Positions 34,799 to 43,556 of a stretch of DNA of 64,000 nucleotides are shown here, piece after piece. How positions within the stretch are numbered: the first letter of the stretch is position 1; every line of letters starts with the position of its first letter. Below the pieces are notes generated by a model that saw only the letters and a list, made by a program, of their open reading frames with translations, ran no database searches and was not told where the DNA came from. The stretch comes from Ectothiorhodospira magna (GTDB taxonomy: Bacteria > Pseudomonadota > Gammaproteobacteria > Ectothiorhodospirales > Ectothiorhodospiraceae), in NCBI RefSeq assembly GCF_900110965.1, contig NZ_FOFO01000005.1, positions 53,116-117,115 on the forward strand. The letters are read 5' to 3'. A program made the position numbers and the translations under genes.

Positions 34799-35566
34799 GT
34801 GAAAGAATTTCTGCTGATCGGCATCGGTGCCGGCGACCCGGACTATCTGACCCTGCAGGCCATCAAGGCCATCAATCGGGTGGATGTCTTCTTTGTATTG
34901 GATAAACGGGCTGAAACGGCAGCGTTGACCCGCTTCCGCCGGCAGATCTGCGAGGAATTTGCCACCGACCGCCCATGGCGTTTCGTCACCCTGCAGGATC
35001 CGGTGCGGGATCAAAGCCAGGGGAAATACACCTCGGTGGTGGAAGCCTGGCACCATGCCAGGGCGATCCTGCTGGAGCAGGCCATCGAGAACGAACTGGA
35101 GCAAGGTCAGTGCGGCGCCCTGCTGCTCTGGGGTGATCCTGCCCTCTATGACAGCGCCATGCGGCTCATGGAGATCATTCAGACCCGGGGCAATCTGGCC
35201 CTGAACTACCGGGTCATCCCCGGCATCACCAGCGTGCAAGCCCTGGTAGCAGGCCACCGCATTCCCCTCAATCGCATCGGTGAATCGGTACATATCACCA
35301 CCGGACGGCAACTGGCCCAGGGCTTCCCGGAAGATCTGGATGCAGTTCTGGTGATGCTCGATGGTGAACTGAGTTACCGCAAGGTGATGGAGGAAGATAT
35401 GGAAATATTCTGGGGCGCCTATCTGGGCACCAGGGACGAAATATTGATCGCCGGGCCGGTGAACAGCGTCACACCCCGGATCGAACAGGCCCGACAGGCC
35501 GCCAGGGAAGAGAAAGGCTGGATCATGGACACCTATCTGCTACGACGCCCTCGTCGCTCCCGATAA
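34799..35566 (+). CDS. cobF: Precorrin-6A synthase (deacetylating) CobF-like methyltransferase
   Basis: CobF methylates precorrin-5 at C1 in the aerobic cobalamin pathway. The 255-residue protein starts MKVKEF-like (GTG start) with LLIGIGAGDPDYLTLQAI, the tetrapyrrole methylase entry motif, then LLLWGDPALYDSAM and VIPGITSVQALVAG. The GTG at 34799 is preceded by GGGA; a TTG at 34742 is less likely. No other cob/cbi gene is in the window, so this is either a dispersed pathway gene or an orphan. Confidence 0.85.
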   Translation: MKEFLLIGIGAGDPDYLTLQAIKAINRVDVFFVLDKRAETAALTRFRRQICEEFATDRPWRFVTLQDPVRDQSQGKYTSVVEAWHHARAILLEQAIENELEQGQCGALLLWGDPALYDSAMRLMEIIQTRGNLALNYRVIPGITSVQALVAGHRIPLNRIGESVHITTGRQLAQGFPEDLDAVLVMLDGELSYRKVMEEDMEIFWGAYLGTRDEILIAGPVNSVTPRIEQARQAAREEKGWIMDTYLLRRPRRSR

Positions 35567-35618
35567 GGCCACAGCGGTGATCAAGGCCCAGATCTGCATG
35601 GCAAGCCTGGGCCGCAGG

Positions 35619-37493
35619 TCAGTACTCACCATCTGCCGGCCACATCTCGGAAGTGAACCGCACCACCTGATTGCGCCCCCTTTCCTTGGCAGCGTACAAC
35701 GCCACATCGGCATATTTGAGTACCTGCCAAAATGCCTGGGCATCTTCAGGATAACTGGCCAGGCCCACGGAAATGGTCTTTTGCAACTCCTTGCCAGCCA
35801 CCTTGAAGGGATGGGATGCCACTGCCTCGCGGATTTTATCGGCTACGGCCACGGCGGCCTCAGCGCCGGTATCCATCAAGATGATGACAAATTCCTCGCC
35901 ACCATAACGAACCACCAGATCCGATTCCCGCAGGTAATCGTGGAACAGGCCAGCCAGATCCCGCAGCACCTGATCACCGGCATCGTGTCCGTGGGTATCG
36001 TTGACGGTCTTGAAGTAGTCCATGTCCAGCATCATCAGGGTCATGGGCACCTGACGCCGCTTGCACTGAGCCACCAGACTGTCGGAATACTCCTCCAGAA
36101 AACGCCGGTTACGCAGCCCGGTCATGGCATCCTTGAGACTGGATTCCCGCAGGCTGCTCATCAGGGATTTGGCTTGCAGCACCGGTGCTGCCTCTCGCAA
36201 ATAGGCGCTGATCAGGGGGCGATGCCGACATAAATCGGGTATCTGGGGTGGCATCACCACCAGTTGTATCACACTGCCTACACCACCAGACTGAATGATG
36301 GGCAGACATAGATAATGGTACCCCCCGGACAGTGCCTCATCATCAAAGGCACGACAGAGATGGCGATTTTCCAGGCCATCGATGGCATGTCCGGTACGGA
36401 CCGCCCGGCATACATTGCTATGTTCTAAAATCTCGGGACAGCACCACCGCAATGGGGCAGATGGAGTGCCATCCACGATCACCGTGTTGATCAGCCGTTT
36501 TTCCCGATTCACCTGATAGATGGAAAAATGCGCCACCTTGAATTCAGTCAGCAGAATATCCCGGATGCGGAAGAATACTTCATCGGTGTTCTGGTCCTCT
36601 TCAATGGCCTGCTTGAACTGGGATACCCGCACCAGCCCTGAGACGGTGGTGGCAGTCTCCTCCAGCAAATTGGCCTGTGGATCGGGCACAGTATTCACCA
36701 GCCGCGCTACATGGTCGCGGATGTCGGTGAGCTTGTGGGTAATGGCATCGGCCATCTGGTTGAAATGGTTGGCGATCTGACCGATTTCATCATTGCTGTG
36801 ACTGCGTACCCGCTGGCTGAAATCCCCACTGCTGGCCAAACTGGCCGCCCGGCTGATTTCCTGGGTGGTTTCCATCAAGGGGCGCAGCAACCGCCCCAGG
36901 AAAATGATGGACAGCAGGGCAAACAGCCCCATGATGATCACCAGAAACAGGGCCATGATCATGCCGGTGTATTTCATCTGGTCCACAGAGGCGGTGAGGG
37001 TGACCGCACCCAGGGCCACCCCTTCAGGCACCCGGTGACAGACGATGCAGTTGATGTCTTCATCCGTGGACGCCATATAGGGAATGGTGGCGCGAAATTC
37101 TTCCCCAAACAGTCCACCGACCACACCAAAGTAGGGTTCACCACTGGCCAGCACCTGACGATCAATGGCATCGGCCAGGCTTTCCATGGGCAAACCCTCA
37201 CCGTACTGTTTAATGACCCATTCTCCGCGGATCACCCGGACTTCATTGAGACTGTTCACCTGGGCCAATCGCCGCAACATGGAATCTCGACGGTCGATGG
37301 TATTGTTCACCATCGCCTCGGTGAGCGAAAGACGGATCATCTCTGCCGCAGTGCGGGTATGCTCGGTGGCCGAACGTACCGAAAACTCCCGGATCAGTAC
37401 CATGCTGGACAGGCCCACAACCACCATCATGGCCAACATGACCAGCAATAAAGCCCCCATGACCTTGGTCTGCAGGCGGTTGCGTGTCATCAC
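35619..37493 (-). CDS. Diguanylate cyclase with periplasmic c-type heme motif, HAMP, GAF and GGDEF
   Basis: The 624-residue membrane protein has membrane segments at about 12-34 and 177-199. The periplasmic domain between them contains CIVCH (C149-H153), a covalent heme-binding site. HAMP follows (about 200-255), then a GAF-like region (about 300-445) and a GGDEF domain with intact GGEEF (531-535) and an I-site RESD (522-525). It should therefore make c-di-GMP and be product-inhibited. The input fold resembles the DUF3365/Tll0287-like heme sensors, suggesting redox, oxygen or NO sensing. It overlaps the start of the methyltransferase gene by four bases. Confidence 0.9.
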   Translation of the reverse strand: MMTRNRLQTKVMGALLLVMLAMMVVVGLSSMVLIREFSVRSATEHTRTAAEMIRLSLTEAMVNNTIDRRDSMLRRLAQVNSLNEVRVIRGEWVIKQYGEGLPMESLADAIDRQVLASGEPYFGVVGGLFGEEFRATIPYMASTDEDINCIVCHRVPEGVALGAVTLTASVDQMKYTGMIMALFLVIIMGLFALLSIIFLGRLLRPLMETTQEISRAASLASSGDFSQRVRSHSNDEIGQIANHFNQMADAITHKLTDIRDHVARLVNTVPDPQANLLEETATTVSGLVRVSQFKQAIEEDQNTDEVFFRIRDILLTEFKVAHFSIYQVNREKRLINTVIVDGTPSAPLRWCCPEILEHSNVCRAVRTGHAIDGLENRHLCRAFDDEALSGGYHYLCLPIIQSGGVGSVIQLVVMPPQIPDLCRHRPLISAYLREAAPVLQAKSLMSSLRESSLKDAMTGLRNRRFLEEYSDSLVAQCKRRQVPMTLMMLDMDYFKTVNDTHGHDAGDQVLRDLAGLFHDYLRESDLVVRYGGEEFVIILMDTGAEAAVAVADKIREAVASHPFKVAGKELQKTISVGLASYPEDAQAFWQVLKYADVALYAAKERGRNQVVRFTSEMWPADGEY

Positions 37494-38134
37494 CCACCAG
37501 TACCCGCAGAGGGCTGCATGTGAATACCATGATGGGTCCGGGCGTCTTCAGGCTTGATCGCCAGGGCCACCGTGTACTCACGCCCCTGCTTGACCTTGTC
37601 ATAATTGCCAAACACCTCCTTGCAGGCCCGCTCGATGAAACGTCGCAGGCCAGTGATGGTGACCACATAAAGACGGCCACCGGGGTGCAGATGGGCCAAG
37701 GCATCGTATAGATACAGATACAGCATTTCCTTGCCTACCTTGGCGGGCAGATTGGAGGTGACAAGATGGAAACGACGATCACCCACAGCAGAGAACCCGT
37801 TACTGAGAAAGGCCTCGGCATTGGTGATGCCATTGAAGCGGGCATTCCTGGCGGCATACTCCACCGCCACAAAATCCTTGTCCACCAGACAGGTTCGGCC
37901 CTCGGGTGCCAGTCGGGCCAGGGTCAGGCCGATGGGACCATAACCACAGCCCAGATCCAGACAATGGTCATCGGGATTGACCTCAATAAAATCCAGCAGC
38001 AACCGGGTGCCGGCATCAATGGCCCGGGGGGAAAACAATCCCCAGGTGGTGTGAAACCGGAGGGACTGATCCCGCAGGGTATCGGTAAATACGATATCTT
38101 CCCGCAACCCCTGCAGATACGTTTCACGATCCAT
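37490..38134 (-). CDS. Class I SAM-dependent methyltransferase (RsmC-like MTS domain)
   Basis: The 214-residue protein starts [16 protein letters not shown] and contains the SAM-binding DLGCGYGPIGLTLARLAP and VDKDFVAVEYAARNA. The catalytic position, usually NPPF in RsmC-type rRNA methyltransferases, reads SNLPAKVGKE, so the target is unclear. The ATG at 38134 lies inside the end of purK (11-base overlap) and its stop overlaps the diguanylate cyclase start. Confidence 0.82.
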   Translation of the reverse strand: MDRETYLQGLREDIVFTDTLRDQSLRFHTTWGLFSPRAIDAGTRLLLDFIEVNPDDHCLDLGCGYGPIGLTLARLAPEGRTCLVDKDFVAVEYAARNARFNGITNAEAFLSNGFSAVGDRRFHLVTSNLPAKVGKEMLYLYLYDALAHLHPGGRLYVVTITGLRRFIERACKEVFGNYDKVKQGREYTVALAIKPEDARTHHGIHMQPSAGTGG

Positions 38135-39269
38135 GCTGCACCTCCCCCGACAGGGCAGCAAACAGGGTTTCTGCCTCGGTGATGATCCGGTCCCGATCAT
38201 CGCCCAACACACAAAAATGCCCCATCTTGCGCCCTGGCCGGGCCTGGCTTTTGCCGTACAGGTGCAACTTGGCTGCAGGATGCTCCAGCAGTGCACCCCA
38301 GCGGGGTTCCCCGTCGGCCCACAGGTCTCCCAGCAGATTGACCATCACCACCGGGGAAAGCAGACGGGTGTCACCCAGAGGCAAGGCGCAGATGGCCCGG
38401 ACCTGCTGTTCAAACTGAGAGGTGACGCAGGCGTCCAGGGTGTAATGACCGCTGTTATGGGGCCGAGGGGCGATTTCATTCACCCGCAGCTCTCCCGCCG
38501 TGGTGATGAAAAACTCCACCGCCATGACCCCGCAGTACTCCAGCGCCTCGGCCAGCTGGATGGCTGCCCGGCAGGCGGCCTGGGCCGTGGCGTGATCAAT
38601 CCGCGCAGGTACGATGCTCATATGCAGGATGCCGTGGCGATGAATGTTTTCTGCCACCGGATAGCACAGGGTTTCCCCACCGACACCCCGGGCCAGCACC
38701 ACAGAAATTTCCCGCTCCAGGGGCAGCCGTTGTTCCAGGACACAGGGCACCTGCCCCAGATGATCAAACCCGGCCTCGGCTGCCGCCAGGGACGCCACAC
38801 CCACCTGGCCCTTGCCGTCGTAACCCAGGGCAGCACGCTTGAGAATGGCCGGGGTTCCCACTGCGGCCAGGGCCGCCTTGATCTGTTCCTTGTGGGTGAC
38901 CCGCTCAAACGGCGCCGTCTCCAGCCCCAGGGACTGGATCATGGCTTTCTCCCGGCCCCGGTCCTGGGTACATTCCAGGGCCCTGGCGCCGGGGCGAACC
39001 GGAATCAGCCCGGCCAGGGTGTGCAGGGTCTGGGCTGGAATGTTTTCAAATTCCGTGGTGACCACGGCACAACGGGCCGCCATCTGCTCCAAAGCCCAGG
39101 CATCGCCGTAGGCGGAGTGCAGATGCTCGTCGGCAATGCGCCCGGCGGGGCTGCCGGGGTCCGGGTCCAGCACCAGCACCCGATAGCCCAGGGTACGGGC
39201 GGCGACAGTAAACATCCGCCCCAATTGACCGCCCCCCAGCATACCCAGGGTATTGCCCGGCGGGATCAT
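38124..39269 (-). CDS. purK: N5-carboxyaminoimidazole ribonucleotide synthase
   Basis: PurK carboxylates AIR with ATP and bicarbonate in purine synthesis. The 381-residue ATP-grasp protein has [27 protein letters not shown] and [19 protein letters not shown]. It overlaps purE by four bases, the usual pair. Confidence 0.96.
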   Translation of the reverse strand: MIPPGNTLGMLGGGQLGRMFTVAARTLGYRVLVLDPDPGSPAGRIADEHLHSAYGDAWALEQMAARCAVVTTEFENIPAQTLHTLAGLIPVRPGARALECTQDRGREKAMIQSLGLETAPFERVTHKEQIKAALAAVGTPAILKRAALGYDGKGQVGVASLAAAEAGFDHLGQVPCVLEQRLPLEREISVVLARGVGGETLCYPVAENIHRHGILHMSIVPARIDHATAQAACRAAIQLAEALEYCGVMAVEFFITTAGELRVNEIAPRPHNSGHYTLDACVTSQFEQQVRAICALPLGDTRLLSPVVMVNLLGDLWADGEPRWGALLEHPAAKLHLYGKSQARPGRKMGHFCVLGDDRDRIITEAETLFAALSGEVQHGS

Positions 39270-39769
39270 GGGGTCTCCGGCAGGGTCATGGCCAGCACCG
39301 TATCACGCTGGTGGTGGCGAAATTGTTGCAGCCGCTCGGCCAGAGCCGGATCGGTACCTGCCAGCAGCGCTACGGCAAACAGTCCGGCATTGGCGGCCCC
39401 GGCCTCACCAATGGCGAAGGTTGCCACCGGAATCCCCTTGGGCATCTGTACGATGGATAACAGGGAGTCCTGGCCCTGAAGATGCCGGGACGGCACCGGT
39501 ACCCCCAGTACGGGCACCGGGGTCTTGGCCGCCACCATACCCGGCAGATGGGCAGCACCGCCCGCCCCGGCAATGATGCAGCGCAATCCCCGCTCACTGG
39601 CCTGCTCGGCGTATTCAAACAGCAGGTCCGGGGTACGGTGAGCTGAAACCACCCTGGCTTCATGGGGGATTGCAAAGGCCTGCAACTGGGCCACGGCATG
39701 TTGCATCACGGGCCAGTCACTCTGGCTGCCCATGACGACACCAACAAGGGGAGGCTGGTTATTCATCAT
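39266..39769 (-). CDS. purE: N5-carboxyaminoimidazole ribonucleotide mutase
   Basis: PurE isomerises N5-CAIR to CAIR. The 167-residue protein has [33 protein letters not shown] and [15 protein letters not shown], all family signatures. The start (ATG 39769 or 39766) has no ribosome site because an IS right-end relic reaches to its first base. The longer frame to 39892 is IS sequence. Confidence 0.95.
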   Translation of the reverse strand: MMNNQPPLVGVVMGSQSDWPVMQHAVAQLQAFAIPHEARVVSAHRTPDLLFEYAEQASERGLRCIIAGAGGAAHLPGMVAAKTPVPVLGVPVPSRHLQGQDSLLSIVQMPKGIPVATFAIGEAGAANAGLFAVALLAGTDPALAERLQQFRHHQRDTVLAMTLPETP

Positions 39770-39770
39770 A

Positions 39771-39870
39771 TTGTGCGAAAGACCCCGTTCCTCAAGGACG
39801 GGGAGGGAGGCGCCCATCGTGGGTGGCACGATCACGCGGCCCTGGTCGCGTCCTCCTGTACGGGTTTGGG
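39771..39870 (-). repeat. Right-end relic of an IS200/IS605-type element abutting purE
   Basis: On the minus strand TTCAACCCAAACCC..ACAGGAGGACGCGA is followed by a CCCCGTCCTTGAGGAACGGGG hairpin (39784-39804) and TCTTTCGCACAAT, immediately before the purE ATG. It parallels the relic before ibaG (6935-7008). The relic may extend to about 39960. No transposase gene accompanies it. Confidence 0.55.
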
Positions 39871-39999
39871 TTGAAAGGCATTGCGGCCGCACGGGAACCG
39901 GTTTCTGGGCCGTAAATGAGAGGAGGTATGGTACACCGATTCGTCACGGTTTTTAACGGCCCGTTGCAGTGATTCGGCAGGGCGGGATGGGCGGCAGGA

Positions 40000-40548
40000 T
40001 CAGGGATCGGACCTGCAAGGGGCAAACAGGGTCTCCAGACGCCGTCCCAGCACCCGGTAAATGTCCATGTTGGCCCGTTCCTGCAGACAACGGGCAAAAC
40101 AGGGCACCCAGCCACACAGGTGCTCCCACAGGGCTTGCCAGCCATAGGGTGAATTGGGCAAATCCTGCTCCAGATACCAGGCGGCGTAGATGAGTTCCAT
40201 GGCCAGGGAATCCGGCGCCCGCCCCTGCAGGGCAATGCCCGCCTGCCGGTACAGGGCCATCAGGTTATGGGCACTGCCTGCCAGGATCGGCTCCGACCAG
40301 GCCGACTCCCTGGCGGGACAGGCGCCGGTGACAAACAGGCGCTGATATTCCTCCCGCAGCAGGGGTAATCCCACCGCCAGCAACTCCGGCAAGGCCGGTT
40401 TGAGCCAGGCCCAGCTTTCTGCCATTTCCTCCATGGCCTCCAGGGTATCCTGGGTGGGGGGGGATAGCAGTCCGCTCAGGATACAGAGTTCATCCACATC
40501 CAGCTGATCTCCCGGCAAAGGATTTTGCATGACAACTCCGACAGACAT
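40000..40548 (-). CDS. TorD/DmsD-family redox enzyme maturation chaperone
   Basis: The 182-residue all-helical protein has the TorD-like core EEYQRLFVTGACPARESAWSEP in outline (EEYQRLFV; ESAWSEP) and AMELIYAAWYLEQD. Such chaperones bind Tat signals of molybdoenzymes or related oxidoreductases during cofactor insertion. No molybdoenzyme gene is in the window, so its client is elsewhere. ATG 40530 is an alternative start with GGAG upstream. Confidence 0.8.
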   Translation of the reverse strand: MSVGVVMQNPLPGDQLDVDELCILSGLLSPPTQDTLEAMEEMAESWAWLKPALPELLAVGLPLLREEYQRLFVTGACPARESAWSEPILAGSAHNLMALYRQAGIALQGRAPDSLAMELIYAAWYLEQDLPNSPYGWQALWEHLCGWVPCFARCLQERANMDIYRVLGRRLETLFAPCRSDP

Positions 40549-40688
40549 GATCCTCGACCCCGATTGCGCCGCTTTAACCCTTGTTCAGTGTCGGACTATG
40601 ACGCCGTTCAGGGCAGCACGAAAATAAAAAAGCCTCGGGAAGTTGAGCCGGATCAATTAAAAAGCCGTCGGGCTGCTGCAAATCGGAG

Positions 40689-41630
40689 TCAAGGCAACTG
40701 CCGCCAGTGCTCCACATAGGCATTGCCCACCCCCTGGATCGCCTGAATACGCTGGTTGCGTTCCCGCTCCCAGGCATCCGGGGGATGCTGGTTATTCCAG
40801 GTGTAATAACGCCGTTCGTCCCAGCGGCTTAAACGGAAACCGTAGGTGTCCCGCATATAGAGCATGGTGCGGGCAATACTGCCCCTGGCAGCCACCGGTG
40901 GTTCGGCCCGTCGCAACCAGCGGTTGATGCGCATCTCACAATCACCGTAGGTATCCCCAAACCAGAGCAAATACCCCCAGTTGTAGTTGGAGCGTCGGCC
41001 ATTGATATAACCCACACTGGGAAAAAGATTGTGCAGATCATTATGGGCGGCCAGGAAGGCGGGATCCACCCGCTGGCAGCATTCTCGCCCGGAGAGGGTT
41101 CTCCCCCCCGCCGTGCGGCAGGCTTCATAGCGGTCGGGTTCCTGCCAGCAGCGCCGGAACTGGCCAAAATGGGATGCGGGAAACACATGCTCGGCCTCTA
41201 CCCGCAAAGCCCTGGAACGATCTGCCAGTACATCCAGACCACAACTGCCCAAGTCTACCCGCAGGTTTTCATCATACTGGCAGCCGCAGTAAAACGTGTG
41301 CATCTGGTCATGATAGACCCGTTCATAAAGGGTCCGGCGGGCCAGGGTCCAGTTGGAGGCAGTGGTGGGCAATGCCTCGGCGGGTACCGGCTCATATCGG
41401 TAACGCCAGGCATCGGGCAACAGAGGATCCACCATGAGGCGGGTCTGCTGGATACCCTGGCGCAACTCCGGCGGCAGCAGATCCATGGCCCAATGGGGCA
41501 TCTGGAACGCCCCCACCACAGAGACACAGGCCACCACCGCACCCAGCAGCCAGAGCCGGGGACGTTGGCGCAGGGTGTGGAAAAAGCGGAGAAGATCGGT
41601 CTTGCTGGCGGGCACACGGCGACGGGACAT
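40689..41630 (-). CDS. Endonuclease I (EndA/Dns family)
   Basis: This 313-residue secreted or membrane-anchored nuclease has an N-terminal hydrophobic segment (residues 27-45) and the EndA catalytic region EAEHVFPASHFGQF, NDLHNLFPSVGYINGRRSN and WGYLLWFGDTYGDCEMR. Many cysteines suggest disulfides in the periplasm. The long polar stretch between anchor and nuclease domain is unusual compared with classical EndA (about 235 residues). Confidence 0.88.
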   Translation of the reverse strand: MSRRRVPASKTDLLRFFHTLRQRPRLWLLGAVVACVSVVGAFQMPHWAMDLLPPELRQGIQQTRLMVDPLLPDAWRYRYEPVPAEALPTTASNWTLARRTLYERVYHDQMHTFYCGCQYDENLRVDLGSCGLDVLADRSRALRVEAEHVFPASHFGQFRRCWQEPDRYEACRTAGGRTLSGRECCQRVDPAFLAAHNDLHNLFPSVGYINGRRSNYNWGYLLWFGDTYGDCEMRINRWLRRAEPPVAARGSIARTMLYMRDTYGFRLSRWDERRYYTWNNQHPPDAWERERNQRIQAIQGVGNAYVEHWRQLP

Positions 41631-41763
41631 GACAGGGACGCCTTAGGCAGAGCTTGACAGATTCTCCAGACACCGATCAGGGACAGACCGTGTGCATACG
41701 GTCTGCCCATGAGGGATACCCGGAGCGGGGCAACCCGACCGCTCACGACGATCGGGTCGTGGA

Positions 41764-42495
41764 TTACTGGCCAGTAGTCTCTTCGAGGCTTTCCAACAAC
41801 TGGGTATCCAGTGGCGGCAGGGTGGGCAATGTTTCCTCACCGGCTGTTCCTGCCTGGGCCAACAGTTGCTCGGCCACCTTGTGCAGTTCCCGGTGCTGCT
41901 CGGCCAGCTTGGCACCACTTTCCGCAGTCTCCTTGAGGGTCTTGACCTGTTCTTCCAGCTCACGCTTGTCCTTGCGCAGACCAGAGATCTGGGTCTCCAG
42001 TTGTTTACGGGCAGTGGCCTCATCGTGCTTTTGCTTTTTGAGCTGACGCAGCTTCTTGACCACGTTTTCCGGGGTGTCAGCCAGGGCCTTGTTGATGGCC
42101 TTGAGAGCCTTGTCCTTGTCCGCCAGCAGTTCCTTGATGGCCTTCATTTCCTTGCTGTGGGCCACCCGTTCGGCGGCCATGTCCTGCTCACCGCTCTGCA
42201 ATCGGGAAAGGGCTTCGTCACGGGCGGAATCCGCCAGGATCTGGGCCTTTTCACTGGCCTTGACCTTCTTTTCCATGGCCTCGATGGCCTGCTTGGCCTG
42301 GTCGTTGGCCTGCTTGATCTTCACATCCGCCTCGTTACCTCGCTGGATAGCGATGTCAAGCGCGGCCTTGAGTTCTTCGGTGCTGCACTCCGGGTCCAGG
42401 CCCAGGGCGTCGGTGGCGCCCTTCATCAGCATCTGCTTGCTGACGGCAAGTTCTTTCCAGACCTTCAATTGCAGTTCTGCTTCAGCTTGATTCAC
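41764..42495 (-). CDS. Coiled-coil protein of unknown function
   Basis: The 243-residue cytoplasmic protein starts MNQAEAELQLKVWKELAVSK. After a short N-terminal helical domain (to about residue 60) it is one long charged coiled coil to about residue 215, rich in K, E and A, with a short proline-containing tail. There is no signal peptide or membrane segment. I do not recognise a characterised family. It lies upstream-to-downstream with no overlap between endA and the winged-helix gene, each apparently separately transcribed. Confidence 0.8.
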   Translation of the reverse strand: MNQAEAELQLKVWKELAVSKQMLMKGATDALGLDPECSTEELKAALDIAIQRGNEADVKIKQANDQAKQAIEAMEKKVKASEKAQILADSARDEALSRLQSGEQDMAAERVAHSKEMKAIKELLADKDKALKAINKALADTPENVVKKLRQLKKQKHDEATARKQLETQISGLRKDKRELEEQVKTLKETAESGAKLAEQHRELHKVAEQLLAQAGTAGEETLPTLPPLDTQLLESLEETTGQ

Positions 42496-42644
42496 ATATC
42501 ACTCCTGCGCGGGATACTTATTAAGGGTGGGGTGGAGATTTTGGGCGCGCATTCTACATGACTTGATGAACAAATGCTGCCCCTAAAGTCAAGTGCCCGT
42601 GAAACAGGACCCGGGCACAGAAAAAATACAGAGAAAACAGGGAG

Positions 42645-42673
42645 AAAAAAGCGCTGATAGCCGATCAGAGCGC
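42645..42673 (-). terminator. Intrinsic terminator overlapping the end of the winged-helix gene
   Basis: On the minus strand a stem formed by GCGCT/AGCGC with an inner GAT/ATC pair is followed directly by TTTTTT. The stem includes the stop codon of the gene at 42665. Confidence 0.65.
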
Positions 42674-43099
42674 CCGGTAGACGCCCCGACGCACCGGCTC
42701 CAGACGCCCCTGTTTTTTGAGGTATCCCAGGGTCTGGCTGAGGTTTTTCACATTGAGTCCCGCAGCCAAAGCCCGAGCGCGGATTTCGCCGATGGTCATT
42801 TCCGGCTCGCTGGCCACAATCTCGCAAATCACCTGACTGGGACCGGCGTTGCCACTGGCGCGGGAGACTCTGGACTTGGGCAACTTGCCTCCAAGTTTGG
42901 CAATCTGCCGATCCAGATCAGCCCGTTCCTTGCGATGCCGGCGCACCATCTCCCGCCGCTGTTCACGCAGAAGACGTATTTGTTCCCGGGCTTCTTCCTC
43001 CTTGGCGGCAGCTTCCTGCTCTTGTTTCTTTCTGGCCAGGGCATAGAGTTCTTCAGAGGACAGGCCCAGATCCATAGGATTGTTGATGGTTTCGATCAT
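42665..43099 (-). CDS. Small coiled-coil plus winged-helix protein of unknown function
   Basis: The 144-residue protein begins MIETINNPMDLGLSSEELYA. A highly charged coiled coil follows (about residues 25-75), then a compact C-terminal domain (TIGEIRARALAAGLNVKN, QTLGYLKKQGRLEPVRRGVY) that looks like a winged helix. The coiled-coil-plus-DNA-binding layout recalls H-NS/MvaT-type or phage-like regulators, but no specific family is recognised. It has its own terminator. Confidence 0.75.
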   Translation of the reverse strand: MIETINNPMDLGLSSEELYALARKKQEQEAAAKEEEAREQIRLLREQRREMVRRHRKERADLDRQIAKLGGKLPKSRVSRASGNAGPSQVICEIVASEPEMTIGEIRARALAAGLNVKNLSQTLGYLKKQGRLEPVRRGVYRAL

Positions 43100-43556
43100 A
43101 ATCTCTCCGCAAGGAAACCCGCGATTTCAATCGCAGGAGGAATGGCGGCTGCGGTCTTGCAGCCACAGGAAAAGGTGTGGGCTTTCCAGCCACAGGTTGC
43201 AAGGGAGGTACCCCTTTTTGCCTTGTGACTTAGATAATTAGGTTTGCAGCGATGCCCACCTGGGGGGTCCGATCATCAAGAGATGCTCAGACATTCCAGG
43301 GCGCTACATATCGGTGACACAGACCGATTATGACATAACACAATCCCTTTTTTCATGTCATCAAGTGAGGAATTCATGATATATCACAGCTCCCGGCCCC
43401 TGTGAACATCCTCATGTGTCCGATGAAGCCGGGTGATCTGGAGATCAGGGGGGCTAGACCAAATATCAGCAAACGCTTATGGTTCAGCAGGGACTGTCAA
43501 TTCAGTCAGTCATGTTCCAGACGAATTATCCAGATATTCATCATCGGAGATAGCGT
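43100..43556. other. 457-base intergenic region without a recognisable gene
   Basis: This gap separates two divergent genes. The only structure I see is an inverted repeat ATGACAT/ATGTCAT (43330-43361) with an 18-base spacer, A/T-rich DNA around it, and the ribosome site GGAGAT of the downstream gene (43546-43551). Short frames here have no recognisable content. Confidence 0.5.

Noticed and set aside
43330..43361. Inverted repeat ATGACAT/ATGTCAT as an operator
   Set aside because: The arms are only seven bases with an 18-base spacer and match no regulator consensus I know; it is noted only as part of the intergenic region.
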